A stretch of DNA of 33,594 nucleotides, taken from the NCBI RefSeq assembly GCF_000716545.1, contig NZ_JNWZ01000078.1:1-33594 (forward strand). Reading direction: 5' to 3'. The notes under the pieces were generated by a model, which was not told where the DNA came from, ran no database searches, and saw only the letters and a list, made by a program, of their open reading frames with translations. Shown here piece after piece: positions 7,425 to 14,857 of this stretch. Numbering within the stretch: the first letter of the stretch is position 1; each line of letters opens with the position of its first letter. The position numbers and the translations under genes are program-made. The DNA comes from Kitasatospora phosalacinea. GTDB taxonomy: Bacteria > Actinomycetota > Actinomycetes > Streptomycetales > Streptomycetaceae.

Positions 7425-8135
7425 TCACACCAGCGACAGCGCGTCCCCGACCCGCAGCCGCCCCGGCCGCGCCACCGTCGCCAGCGCGGCCAGCTCGCCG
7501 TCCCGCTCGTGCACGATGGTCTTCAGGATCTCCGGCGCGTGCGGCAGCCCCGGCTGCGCCGCCCCCGCCATCGCGCACCGGGCGCTGGCCCGGACGAACG
7601 CCAGCCGCGCCCCGCCCCGCACCCGGCCCTCCCGGCCGAACCAGCCGTCCTCGGCGAACGGCGGCGTCCCCGGCGGGGTGCGCAGCAGCACGTTCGGCCG
7701 GAACCGGCGCTCGTCCACCACCGCGGACGGCACCGCGCGCGCCACCCAGTCCAGCGTCGCCGTGGTCAGCACGCTCACCGGCAGCTCGTCGAAGTGCGAC
7801 ACCGAGTCCTCGCGGGCCAGGGCGACGTCCTCCTGCTCCAGGTAGGCGCGCAGGAAGGGGCCCGGGTCCGGCACCGGCATCCCCAGCGGGTCGAACAGCT
7901 CCGGGCCGTCGATCCGCGCGCCCAGCCGGGCGCTCAGCCGCAGCAGGCCGTCCATCCGGCGGAAGCGCCGGGTGCTCTTGCCCGACCCCAGCTTCCCGGC
8001 CCCGTCGCGCACCGCGTACAGGCGGTCGCCGGCCAGGCCGCGCTCCTCGACCTCGACGGAGTCGAGCAACTCGCCGCCCGCGGACTTCACGGGGTAGCGC
8101 CACAAGCGCTCGACCACACCGACGATCTCAGGCAT
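7425..8135 (-). CDS. MOSC-domain protein
   Basis: A 236-residue protein with an N-terminal MOSC beta-barrel part (WRYPVKSAGGELLDSVEVEERGLAGDR) and a C-terminal MOSC part. The latter contains FRPNVLLRT and the cysteine in RASARCAMAG, the position that binds sulfur or the molybdenum centre in this family. Homologues include YcbX/mARC-type molybdenum enzymes that reduce N-hydroxylated compounds. The stop abuts the stop of the convergent VOC gene. The ATG has no ribosome site but sits six bases after TAGGCT, which suggests a leaderless transcript. Confidence 0.83.
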   Translation of the reverse strand: MPEIVGVVERLWRYPVKSAGGELLDSVEVEERGLAGDRLYAVRDGAGKLGSGKSTRRFRRMDGLLRLSARLGARIDGPELFDPLGMPVPDPGPFLRAYLEQEDVALAREDSVSHFDELPVSVLTTATLDWVARAVPSAVVDERRFRPNVLLRTPPGTPPFAEDGWFGREGRVRGGARLAFVRASARCAMAGAAQPGLPHAPEILKTIVHERDGELAALATVARPGRLRVGDALSLV

Positions 8136-8141
8136 GGCGGG

Positions 8142-8176
8142 AGCCTAGCGGTGCGCTCCCGGGATGGTCTAGACCA
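8142..8176 (-). promoter_or_regulatory. Leaderless promoter with a DasR/HutC-type operator (dre)
   Basis: On the minus strand TAGGCT (8147-8142) is a consensus -10 element placed so that transcription would begin at the ATG at 8135. The perfect 12-base palindrome TGGTCTAGACCA (8165-8176) matches the core of the DasR-responsive element known in Streptomyces. It is centred about 35 bases upstream of the predicted start, where bound repressor would block RNA polymerase. DasR binding is an inference from the motif; another HutC-family regulator could use the same site. Confidence 0.65.
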
Positions 8177-8210
8177 AGTCCCCGGAGCGGGGGGCCCGTC
8201 GGCCGCCCCC

Positions 8211-8242
8211 CGCCCGGCCGGCCCCGCCCGCCCGGCCGGCCC
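8211..8242. terminator. GC-rich repeat pair at the end of the cyclase gene
   Basis: Two copies of CGCCCGGCCGGCCC (8211-8224 and 8229-8242) flank a four-base spacer. Each contains the self-complementary GGCCGGCC, so the copies can pair with each other or fold alone. They begin three bases past the cyclase stop on the minus strand, so a terminator or processing hairpin is likely. There is no T run. Confidence 0.35.
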
Positions 8243-8244
8243 GC

Positions 8245-8985
8245 TCAGCCGATCCGCGCCACCGCCCGCACCGGAGCCCCGTCCGCCGCCGTCAACCGCA
8301 ACGGGAACAGCGAGACCTCCACCGGCACCCCCGCCTCCTGCGCCGCCAGCAGCGCCGACAGGTCGGTCAGGTTCTCCGCGATCACCCCGCCGCCCTCGGG
8401 GCCCAGCAGCACCCGGTGCGCCACCAGCGTCGCCTGCTCCGGCTCCGGATCGTGCTCGTCCGCCAACTCGGCCAGCAGGCTCGCCACTTCGGGATCGGAC
8501 GGTCCCGGATCCGGCGTCGGGTCCACCGACAGCGCGTCGATCCCCACCGTCCGGACCCCCGCCGCGACGACGGCTTCCGCCGCGGCCCCGGTCAGGTACG
8601 GGTGCGCGAAGTACCGGTCCGTCCCCCAGTACCGCGGCCACCCCGTCGCCAGCAGCAGCACCGTCCCGGGCCCGGAGAGCGCCAGCGCGTCCGCGAGGTG
8701 CTCCGGCGTGATCTCCCCGCGGGCCGGCAGCCCCCGCAGGTCCACCACCACCGCCGGCCCGGTGAACAGCTCCAGCGGCAGCCCGTCCAGCGTCGGCCAC
8801 CGCACGTCCAGGTGGTACGGCGCGTCCACGTGCGTCCCCGTCTGCGACCCCAGGTGCACCGCCAGCACGTTCACCCCCTCGCCCTCCACCGTGAGCGCCG
8901 CCCGCAACTCCACCCCCGGATCCCCCGGGTACACCGGCATCCCGGACACCACCGGATGCGTCAGATCCACCAACTCGGCTGCCAT
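8245..8985 (-). CDS. Cyclase-family hydrolase (KynB-like)
   Basis: A 246-residue metal-dependent hydrolase of the Pfam cyclase family, which includes bacterial kynurenine formamidase. The metal-binding signature H-x-GTH-x-D-x-P-x-H appears as TGTHVDAPYH (49-58), although the first position of the usual motif is occupied by Ser-Gln (LGSQTGTH). A second conserved patch is VRTVGIDALSVDPTPD. No tryptophan-catabolic genes lie nearby, so kynurenine may not be the substrate. The ATG at 8985 lacks a ribosome site but lies six bases after CACAAT. It is divergent from ubiX. Confidence 0.8.
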   Translation of the reverse strand: MAAELVDLTHPVVSGMPVYPGDPGVELRAALTVEGEGVNVLAVHLGSQTGTHVDAPYHLDVRWPTLDGLPLELFTGPAVVVDLRGLPARGEITPEHLADALALSGPGTVLLLATGWPRYWGTDRYFAHPYLTGAAAEAVVAAGVRTVGIDALSVDPTPDPGPSDPEVASLLAELADEHDPEPEQATLVAHRVLLGPEGGGVIAENLTDLSALLAAQEAGVPVEVSLFPLRLTAADGAPVRAVARIG

Positions 8986-8991
8986 GCCCCC

Positions 8992-9058
8992 ATTGTGAGC
9001 CCCCCGCACCGGAGCAACGCGGGAGCGCCCCCGGACGTGCTCCCCCCTCCCCGACAAT
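8992..9058. promoter_or_regulatory. Divergent pair of candidate leaderless promoters
   Basis: On the minus strand CACAAT (8997-8992) is followed by six bases and then the cyclase ATG. On the plus strand GACAAT (9053-9058) is followed by six bases and then the ubiX ATG. Both genes lack a Shine-Dalgarno sequence, and the spacing puts the predicted transcription start on the A of each ATG. The -35 regions are poor. Confidence 0.4.
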
Positions 9059-9064
9059 GGACCC

Positions 9065-9742
9065 ATGAGCACCACCCGCACCCCCTGGATCGTCGGCGTC
9101 TCCGGCGCCAGCGGCACCCCCTACGCCGCCTCGGTGATCCGCGCGCTGCTGGCCGCCGGGGAGTCCGTCGACCTGATCGTCAGCCGGGCCGCGCGGCTGA
9201 CCATCCTGGACGAGACGGGCATCGCCTTCCGCGACGCCCACTGGCGCGCCGACCTGGCCGCCTGGCTCGGCACCGACGAGGACGCGCTGCACGACGTCCG
9301 CCACTGGCCCGCCGGGGACTTCGCCGCCGGCCCGTCCTCCGGCTCGTACCCCGCCAGGGGCATGCTGGTCGTCCCGGCGACCACCGGCGCCGCGGCCGGC
9401 ATCGCGCTGGGCCTGTCCAAGGACCTGCTGCAGCGCACCGCCTCGGTCACGCTCAAGGAGCGCCGCCCGCTGGTCCTGTGCCTGCGCGAGACCCCGCTGA
9501 CCGGCACCACGCTGCGCCACCTGGTGGCCCTCGACGAGCAGGGTGCGGTGGTCCTCCCGGCGTCCCCCGGGTTCTACGCCGGCGGCTCGACCGCCCGCGA
9601 ACTGGTGGACTTCGTGGCCGGCCGCGTCCTGGACGCCGTCGCCGTCCCGCACACGCTGTACCGCCGCTGGTCCGGCGCCCTCGGCGAGGCCGCGAGCACC
9701 CCGGAGAACCACCCGCGAAGCGGGCCGCGCCGGGGCGAGTGA
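9065..9742 (+). CDS. ubiX: UbiX-family flavin prenyltransferase, probably menaquinone pathway
   Basis: A 225-residue flavoprotein-fold enzyme of the UbiX/Pad1 family, which makes prenylated FMN for UbiD-type decarboxylases. Visible marks are the N-terminal FMN/phosphate motif GVSGASGTPYA, the VPATTGAAAGIALGLSKDLL segment and LKERRPLVLCLRETPL with the catalytic-region Glu and Arg. In Streptomyces a UbiX homologue sits beside an AsnC regulator and mqnE and serves the late decarboxylation step of the futalosine menaquinone route (from memory). The same order is seen here, but the UbiD and UbiA partners are not in the window. No ribosome site is visible. Confidence 0.88.
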   Translation: MSTTRTPWIVGVSGASGTPYAASVIRALLAAGESVDLIVSRAARLTILDETGIAFRDAHWRADLAAWLGTDEDALHDVRHWPAGDFAAGPSSGSYPARGMLVVPATTGAAAGIALGLSKDLLQRTASVTLKERRPLVLCLRETPLTGTTLRHLVALDEQGAVVLPASPGFYAGGSTARELVDFVAGRVLDAVAVPHTLYRRWSGALGEAASTPENHPRSGPRRGE

Positions 9743-9758
9743 GCGGGCAGGTTACGGG

Positions 9759-9819
9759 AGAGTATGTTCTCTGGGATACCCGGGTTGGTCGGCGCGCGGC
9801 GCCTTGGATTCCGGATAAT
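9759..9819 (+). promoter_or_regulatory. Candidate promoter region of the asnC-mqnE group
   Basis: This short stretch is less GC-rich than its surroundings. GATAAT at 9814-9819 is a good -10 element about 40 bases before the asnC ATG, although no -35 is well placed. A small dyad, AGAG-N6-CTCT (9759-9772), lies upstream and could be an autoregulatory AsnC/Lrp site. The rest of 9743-9860 shows nothing else. Confidence 0.3.
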
Positions 9820-9860
9820 GATCTGTGGTTCTGGTGAGGTTCGGAAGGACGCGGCAGGCA

Positions 9861-10322
9861 ATGGACTCTGTGGACAGACAGCTCATCCAGGCACTCAGGG
9901 AGAACGGCCGGGCCTCGTACGCCGAGCTGGGCCGCCTGGTGGGCCTGTCCGGGCCGAGCGTGACGGACCGGATCAACCGCCTGGAGCAGGCGGGCGTGAT
10001 CACCGGTTACCGGGCGACGGTCAACCCGGCGGCGCTCGGCTACGGCGTGACGGCGCTGATCGGCCTGCAGCTCACCGACGCGGCCGACCACGACGACGTC
10101 TCGCACCGGCTGAAGGACCTCCCGGAGGTGGAGGACTGCTGGTTCATCGCGGGCGACGACTCGTACATGCTGAAGGTCCGGGTGCCGGACGTGGAGGGCC
10201 TGGAGTCGGTGGTCAAGCGGCTGTCCGGCACCAAGGGGGTGGCGCGCACCCGTACTACGGTGGTGCTGTCCACCAAGTGGGAGAACCGGGTCAGCGAACT
10301 CCCGCTCCACCTCGCCGAGTAG
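9861..10322 (+). CDS. AsnC/Lrp-family transcriptional regulator
   Basis: A 153-residue protein with an N-terminal helix-turn-helix (DRQLIQALRENGRASYAELG, then GLSGPSVTDRINRLEQAGVI). The C-terminal ligand-binding RAM/AsnC domain has GYRATVNPAALGY and the amino-acid-binding region around the GDDSYMLKVRVPD segment. The ATG at 9861 has GGAAGG about 12 bases upstream. The gene is 25 bases from the following dehydratase gene, so the two are probably co-transcribed and an amino acid is a plausible effector. Its position between ubiX and mqnE is conserved in Streptomyces from memory. Confidence 0.9.
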   Translation: MDSVDRQLIQALRENGRASYAELGRLVGLSGPSVTDRINRLEQAGVITGYRATVNPAALGYGVTALIGLQLTDAADHDDVSHRLKDLPEVEDCWFIAGDDSYMLKVRVPDVEGLESVVKRLSGTKGVARTRTTVVLSTKWENRVSELPLHLAE

Positions 10323-10347
10323 CGCCCCTCCCGGAGGAAGCCCCGCC

Positions 10348-11310
10348 ATGCCCCTGGTCGACCTGGAAGACCTGCGCGCCGCCCAGCACCGGATCGCCGG
10401 CACGGCGGTGCGCACCCCGCTGCTGCCCTGCCCGTGGGCGGCCGACGGCGGGCGGCGGCTCTGGCTGAAGCCGGAGAGCCTCCAGCCGACCGGGGCCTTC
10501 AAGATCCGCGGGGCGATGAACCGGCTGGCCGCGCTCACCGACGAGGAGCGGGCCAGGGGCGTGGTGGCCCAGTCCAGCGGCAACCACGCCCAGGCGGTGG
10601 CGTACGCGGCGCAGCGGCTCGGCATCAAGGCGGTGATCGTGATGCCCGACACCTCGCCCGCCGTGAAGATCGAGAACACCCGCTCGTTCGGCGCCGAGGT
10701 GGTGATCGTCACCGCCGAGGAGCGCGACACCGTCCCGGCCGAGCTGGCCGCCGCGCACGGCTACGTCTGGGTGCCGCCGTACGACGACCCGTACATCGTG
10801 GCGGGCCAGGGCACGGTCGGCCTGGAGATCGCCGAGGACGCCCCGGACGAGCTGGACACCGTGCTGGTGCCGGTCTCCGGCGGCGGCCTGATCTCCGGGA
10901 CGGCCGCCGCGCTCAAGCTGGCCTGCCCGGGCGTCCGGGTGGTCGGCGTGGAGCCGGAGCTCGCGGCGGACGCGCGGCAGAGCCTGCGCTCGGGCGTGCG
11001 CACCGCCTGGCCGGTCGCCGACACCTACCGGACGATCGCCGACGGCCTGCGCACCCCGTCCGTGGGCGTCCTGCCGTTCGAGCACATCACCGCCTACGTG
11101 GACGACATCGTCACCGTCTCCGAGGACGAGATCCGGGCCACCGTCGCCCTGCTGGCCCGCCGCGGCCGCCTGGTCGCCGAGCCCTCCGGCGCGGTCGCCC
11201 CCGCGGCGTACTTCCACCGGGCCGGGGAGCTGGGCGGGAGGGTGTTCGCGGCGGTCGTCAGCGGCGGCAACCTCGATCCCGCCCTGCTGGCCGAGCTGCT
11301 GGCAGCCTAG
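10348..11310 (+). CDS. PLP-dependent threonine/serine dehydratase
   Basis: A 320-residue fold-type II PLP enzyme. The Schiff-base lysine is K52 in PTGAFKIRGA, the substrate-binding loop is SSGNHAQ (76-82) and the phosphate-binding glycine loop is SGGGL (177-181). It has no C-terminal ACT regulatory domain, so it resembles catabolic threonine dehydratase (TdcB) or serine racemase/dehydratase, not biosynthetic IlvA of about 500 residues. GGAGGAAG precedes the ATG. The close upstream AsnC gene suggests amino-acid-responsive control. Ammonia and 2-oxobutyrate or pyruvate would be the products. Confidence 0.88.
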   Translation: MPLVDLEDLRAAQHRIAGTAVRTPLLPCPWAADGGRRLWLKPESLQPTGAFKIRGAMNRLAALTDEERARGVVAQSSGNHAQAVAYAAQRLGIKAVIVMPDTSPAVKIENTRSFGAEVVIVTAEERDTVPAELAAAHGYVWVPPYDDPYIVAGQGTVGLEIAEDAPDELDTVLVPVSGGGLISGTAAALKLACPGVRVVGVEPELAADARQSLRSGVRTAWPVADTYRTIADGLRTPSVGVLPFEHITAYVDDIVTVSEDEIRATVALLARRGRLVAEPSGAVAPAAYFHRAGELGGRVFAAVVSGGNLDPALLAELLAA

Positions 11311-11313
11311 GCG

Positions 11314-11319
11314 TAGTCT
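11314..11319 (+). promoter_or_regulatory. Candidate -10 element for mqnE
   Basis: TAGTCT matches TAnnnT and lies just after the dehydratase stop, giving a leader of about 38 bases with an ideal AAGGAGG ribosome site (11346-11352). It suggests that mqnE can be transcribed independently of asnC and the dehydratase. No convincing -35 is present. Confidence 0.35.
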
Positions 11320-11363
11320 CGGTCCCGGCAACGAATCGAAGTCGCAAGGAGGCGGAGCGCCGC

Positions 11364-12527
11364 ATGGACGCAGGGCTCAAGCGCGAACTGGAGGCGAAGG
11401 TCCACGCCGGTGAGCGGCTGACCCGCGAGGACGGGATCGCGCTCTACGCGAGCGACGACCTGGCCTGGCTGGGCGGGCTGGCGCACCACGTGCGGACGCG
11501 GAAGAACGGCGACGTCGTCCACTTCAACGTCAACCGCCACCTGAACATGACCAACGTGTGCAGCGCCTCCTGCGCGTACTGCTCGTTCCAGCGCAAGCCG
11601 GGCGAGAAGGACGCGTACACGATGCGGATCGAGGAGGCCGTCCGGCTCGCCAAGGCGATGGAGTCGGAGTCGCTGACCGAGCTGCACATCGTCAACGGCC
11701 TGCACCCGACCCTGCCGTGGCGCTACTACCCGCGCTCGCTCAAGGAGCTGAAGGCCGCCCTGCCGAACGTCTCGCTGAAGGCGTTCACCGCCACCGAGAT
11801 CCACTGGTTCGAGCGGATCAGCGGCCTGAGCGCGAGCGAGATCCTGGACGAGCTGATCGACGCCGGCCTGGAGTCGCTGACCGGCGGCGGCGCGGAGATC
11901 TTCGACTGGGAGGTCCGCCAGCACATCGTCGACCACGACACCCACTGGGAGGACTGGTCGCGGATCCACCGCCTGGCGCACGAGAAGGGCCTCAAGACCC
12001 CGGCCACCATGCTGTACGGCCACATCGAGGAGCCCCGCCACCGGGTCGACCACGTGCTGCGGCTGCGCGAGCTGCAGGACGAGACCGGCGGCTTCCAGGT
12101 CTTCATCCCGCTGCGCTACCAGCACGACTTCCACGACTCCAAGGACGGCAAGGTCCGCAACCGCCTGATGGAGCGCACCGAGATGGCCACCGGCGCCGAG
12201 GCGCTGAAGACCTTCGCGGTGTCCCGCCTGCTGTTCGACAACGTCCCGCACGTCAAGGTCTTCTGGGTGATGCACGGCGTCACCACCGCGCAGCTGGCGC
12301 TCAGCCACGGCGCGGACGACATGGACGGCTCGGTGGTCGAGTACAAGATCACCCACGACGCGGACAACTTCGGCACCCCGAACAAGCTGGGCCGCGACGA
12401 CCTGCTCCAGCTGATCCGGGACGCCGGCTTCCGCCCGGTCGAGCGCAACACCCGCTACGAGATCATCCGCGAGTACGACGGGCCGGACCTCGCCCGCCGG
12501 GAGACCCCGCAGGCGATGCGCCTCTGA
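11364..12527 (+). CDS. mqnE: Aminofutalosine synthase (radical SAM)
   Basis: A 387-residue radical SAM enzyme that joins S-adenosylmethionine to 3-[(1-carboxyvinyl)oxy]benzoate, giving aminofutalosine in the futalosine route to menaquinone. The [4Fe-4S]-binding motif C66-SAS-C70-AY-C73 follows FNVNRHLNMTNV, a hallmark of the MqnE/CofH group. Other family marks are HIVNGLHP, LKAFTATEIHWF and GGGAEIFDWEVR. Length and motifs agree with MqnE rather than MqnC. The ATG has AAGGAGG eleven bases upstream. Menaquinone is the quinone reduced by complex I in these organisms, which links this gene to the nuo operon further right. Confidence 0.95.
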   Translation: MDAGLKRELEAKVHAGERLTREDGIALYASDDLAWLGGLAHHVRTRKNGDVVHFNVNRHLNMTNVCSASCAYCSFQRKPGEKDAYTMRIEEAVRLAKAMESESLTELHIVNGLHPTLPWRYYPRSLKELKAALPNVSLKAFTATEIHWFERISGLSASEILDELIDAGLESLTGGGAEIFDWEVRQHIVDHDTHWEDWSRIHRLAHEKGLKTPATMLYGHIEEPRHRVDHVLRLRELQDETGGFQVFIPLRYQHDFHDSKDGKVRNRLMERTEMATGAEALKTFAVSRLLFDNVPHVKVFWVMHGVTTAQLALSHGADDMDGSVVEYKITHDADNFGTPNKLGRDDLLQLIRDAGFRPVERNTRYEIIREYDGPDLARRETPQAMRL

Positions 12528-12544
12528 CCCCCCGTCGAGCGGCA

Positions 12545-12578
12545 CGCGCCCGGTGACCGGTTCCGGCCACCGGGCGCG
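12545..12578 (+). terminator. Hairpin terminator after mqnE
   Basis: An 11-base perfect stem, CGCGCCCGGTG (12545-12555) with CACCGGGCGCG (12568-12578), has a 12-base loop and is followed shortly by GTTTT. It lies 18 bases past the mqnE stop. Confidence 0.7.
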
Positions 12579-12639
12579 GTGCGTTTTCCGGGGGGCGCGT
12601 GGGATGAAGACGCACCACCGGGGCAGCCGGGAGCGCGAA

Positions 12640-12664
12640 GAAACGTTTCCCGAGCGCGTATGCT
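12640..12664 (+). promoter_or_regulatory. Candidate promoter with a GAAACGTTTC operator
   Basis: TATGCT (12659-12664) matches TAnnnT and would give a leader of about 55 bases to the L,D-transpeptidase gene. The perfect 10-base palindrome GAAACGTTTC (12640-12649) sits over the spacer/-35 area, a typical repressor position. It resembles the central part of LacI-family operators. No regulator of that family is in the window. Confidence 0.35.
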
Positions 12665-12725
12665 CACAGGCTCATCACAAGGCCCGGGTTCCACCTCGTC
12701 CCCGTGGTCTGGGAGGATCGTTCGC

Positions 12726-13643
12726 ATGTCCGGTTCCCATCGCGTCTCCCCGCACCGCCGCCCGGCCTCCGCGCCGACCGACCGGAGCGAGGCCGAGCAG
12801 CCCCAGGGCCGAGCCGCCACCCGCCGCAGCCGCCGCAAGCCGAAGCCGCGCCGGGCCCGCAAGTTCACCGTCGGCACCGCCACCCTGCTGGCCCTCGCGA
12901 CCGGCTGGTTCACCGTCGGCCCGGGCCGGACCCTCCAGGGCGACACCGCCAGCGCCGCCGCCGACCGCGAGCCCGAAGTGGCCCCGATGCAGGCCGCCGA
13001 CGCCGGGCAGCACACCGAGGCCCCCGCCGCCGACCGCTCCGACCGGGACCGGATCACCGCCATCCCGGGCATCGGCGCCGACTGGATGGCCAAGGTCCCG
13101 GCCGAGACCCGCCAGCTGCTGGTCGCCAGCGGCCAGGGCAAGGACTCCTCGGACAACACCGTCACGCTGTGGACCCGCGGCGAGGACGGCGGCTGGCAGG
13201 CCGGCCAGGCCTGGCCCGCCCACAACGCCTACAAGGGCTGGACCACCGACCACCACTCCGGCGACCTGCGCAGCCCGATCGGCCTGTACTCGCTCACCGA
13301 CGCCGGCGGCCGCAAGGCCGACCCCGGCTCCAAGCTGCCGTACGACCGGAACAACAACTTCGTGATGTCCGGGCGCGGGTTCAACAACGAGCCGCTGGCC
13401 GGCTCCTTCGACTACGTGATCGCGATCAACTACAACCGGGTCGAGAGCAGGTCCCCGCTCGACACCGCCTACCCGGAGGGCGCGGCCAAGGGCGGCGGCA
13501 TCTGGCTGCACCTCGACCACGGCGGCCCCACCCACGGCTGCGTCTCGCTGACCGAGGACCACATGGTCGAGCTGATCAAGACCCTGGACCCGGCGCTGCA
13601 CCCGATGATCATGATGGGCGACGCCCAGTCCCTGGCCACCTGA
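12726..13643 (+). CDS. L,D-transpeptidase (YkuD family), membrane-anchored or secreted
   Basis: A 305-residue cell-envelope protein. The first 45 residues are highly basic, followed by one hydrophobic segment (FTVGTATLLALATGWFTV), so it is a signal anchor or long signal peptide. The C-terminal half is the YkuD catalytic domain, with the essential site seen as LHLDHGGPTHGCVSL, where the Cys of HGC is the nucleophile. The family makes 3-3 crosslinks in peptidoglycan or attaches proteins to it. I chose the ATG at 12726 because GGGAGG lies 8-10 bases upstream. No LysM or Ig-like domain is present, unlike many actinobacterial L,D-transpeptidases. The gene stands alone. Confidence 0.85.
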   Translation: MSGSHRVSPHRRPASAPTDRSEAEQPQGRAATRRSRRKPKPRRARKFTVGTATLLALATGWFTVGPGRTLQGDTASAAADREPEVAPMQAADAGQHTEAPAADRSDRDRITAIPGIGADWMAKVPAETRQLLVASGQGKDSSDNTVTLWTRGEDGGWQAGQAWPAHNAYKGWTTDHHSGDLRSPIGLYSLTDAGGRKADPGSKLPYDRNNNFVMSGRGFNNEPLAGSFDYVIAINYNRVESRSPLDTAYPEGAAKGGGIWLHLDHGGPTHGCVSLTEDHMVELIKTLDPALHPMIMMGDAQSLAT

Positions 13644-13740
13644 GCACCCGGCGGTTGTGAGGGACCTACAGCTTCGGGCACCCGATCCTGTGTCGGGCCG
13701 TCACCTCCCGACTCACCGGTAACCCGGTTGAGTGGGTGGT

Positions 13741-14685
13741 ATGACCGCCTCCCGCATCGTGGCGCTGGGCCACCACCAGCCGCCGAAGATCCTGAGCAAC
13801 GACGATCTCTCGGCGATGGTCGACACCGACGACGAGTGGATCCGCTCCAGGGTCGGCATCCGCACCCGCCACATCGCGGAGGACGAGACCCTGGTCGACC
13901 TCGCGGTGGGCGCCGCCGAGAAGGCGCTCGCCCACGCGGGCATGACGCCCGACCAGGTCGACCTGGTCGCCGTCGCCACCTGCACCGCCGTCGAGCGCAG
14001 CCCCAACACCGCCGCCGCCGTCGCCGCCCGCCTCGGCATCCCCGCCCCCGCCGCGTACGAGCTGAACACCGCCTGCTCGGGCTTCTCGTACGCGCTGGCC
14101 ACCGCCGACCACGCGATCCGGGCCGGCGCCGCCACCCGGGCGCTGGTGGTCGGCGTGGAGCGGATGTCCGACATCATCGACTGGACCGACCGCACCACCT
14201 GCGTGATCTTCGGCGACGGCGCGGGGGCCGCCGTGCTGGAGGCCGTGCCCGACGAGCGGGCCGGCGTCGGTCCGGTGGTGTGGGGCTCCGAGCCGGAGAA
14301 GGGCGCCGCGGTCGCGATCAGCGGCTGGAAGCCGGTCATCAGCCAGCAGGGCCAGACCGTCTTCCGCTGGGCCACCACCCAGGTCGCCCCGCTGGCCCGC
14401 AAGGCCTGCGAGAAGGCCGGGATCGACCCGTCCGAGCTACGCGGATTCGTCGCCCACCAGGCCAACCTGCGGATCATCGACGCCATCGCCGGCAAGCTCG
14501 GCCTGGCCGGGGACGCGGTGATCGCCCGCGACGTGGTCGACTCGGGCAACACCTCCGCCGCCTCCATCCCGCTCGCGCTGTCCAAGCTGGTCGAGCGCGG
14601 CGAGCTGGGCAGCGGGGACCCGGTGCTGCTGTTCGGCTTCGGCGGCGGCCTGGCCTACGCCGGGCAGGTCGTGCGCTGCCCCTGA
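13741..14685 (+). CDS. 3-oxoacyl-ACP synthase III (FabH-like), stand-alone
   Basis: A 314-residue thiolase-fold condensing enzyme. The catalytic triad is complete and at the family positions: C112 in NTACSGF, H239 in VAHQAN and N270 in DSGNTSAA. Such enzymes condense an acyl-CoA starter with malonyl-ACP. The gene is not accompanied by fabD, acpP or fabF, so it is probably a paralogue of the housekeeping fabH. It could serve an alternative starter unit or a specialised lipid. The ATG at 13741 is preceded by a weak GAGTGGGTGG; a GTG nine bases upstream is an alternative start. It converges with the TetR gene across a strong terminator. Confidence 0.9.
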   Translation: MTASRIVALGHHQPPKILSNDDLSAMVDTDDEWIRSRVGIRTRHIAEDETLVDLAVGAAEKALAHAGMTPDQVDLVAVATCTAVERSPNTAAAVAARLGIPAPAAYELNTACSGFSYALATADHAIRAGAATRALVVGVERMSDIIDWTDRTTCVIFGDGAGAAVLEAVPDERAGVGPVVWGSEPEKGAAVAISGWKPVISQQGQTVFRWATTQVAPLARKACEKAGIDPSELRGFVAHQANLRIIDAIAGKLGLAGDAVIARDVVDSGNTSAASIPLALSKLVERGELGSGDPVLLFGFGGGLAYAGQVVRCP

Positions 14686-14706
14686 GCGGCCGCGGACGGA
14701 TACGAG

Positions 14707-14745
14707 AGGGGCGGCCGGGAGGAGAATTTCCTCCCGGCCGCCCCT
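14707..14745. terminator. Strong bidirectional hairpin terminator
   Basis: A 17-base perfect stem, AGGGGCGGCCGGGAGGA (14707-14723) with its complement at 14729-14745, and a five-base loop (GAATT). It lies between the convergent FabH-like and TetR genes, 21 bases past the former's stop. The 112 bases from here to the TetR stop hold no gene. Confidence 0.85.
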
Positions 14746-14857
14746 TCGTCCGTTGAAGGACGGCGCTCCGCGGTACGTCGGCGAACCTCCCCCGAGGCAC
14801 GGCCGCATCCGACACACCCGGACAGGAACCGGGGCCGAGCGCCGATGGGCTCGATTC

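Noticed and set aside
6974..8998. A 674-codon rightward open frame over the VOC, MOSC and cyclase genes
   Set aside because: Its product is Pro/Arg/Ala-rich noise, and three well-supported genes in other frames explain the region.
13681..13697. Terminator hairpin CCCGA/TCGGG after the L,D-transpeptidase gene
   Set aside because: A five-base stem without a T run is expected by chance in DNA of this composition.
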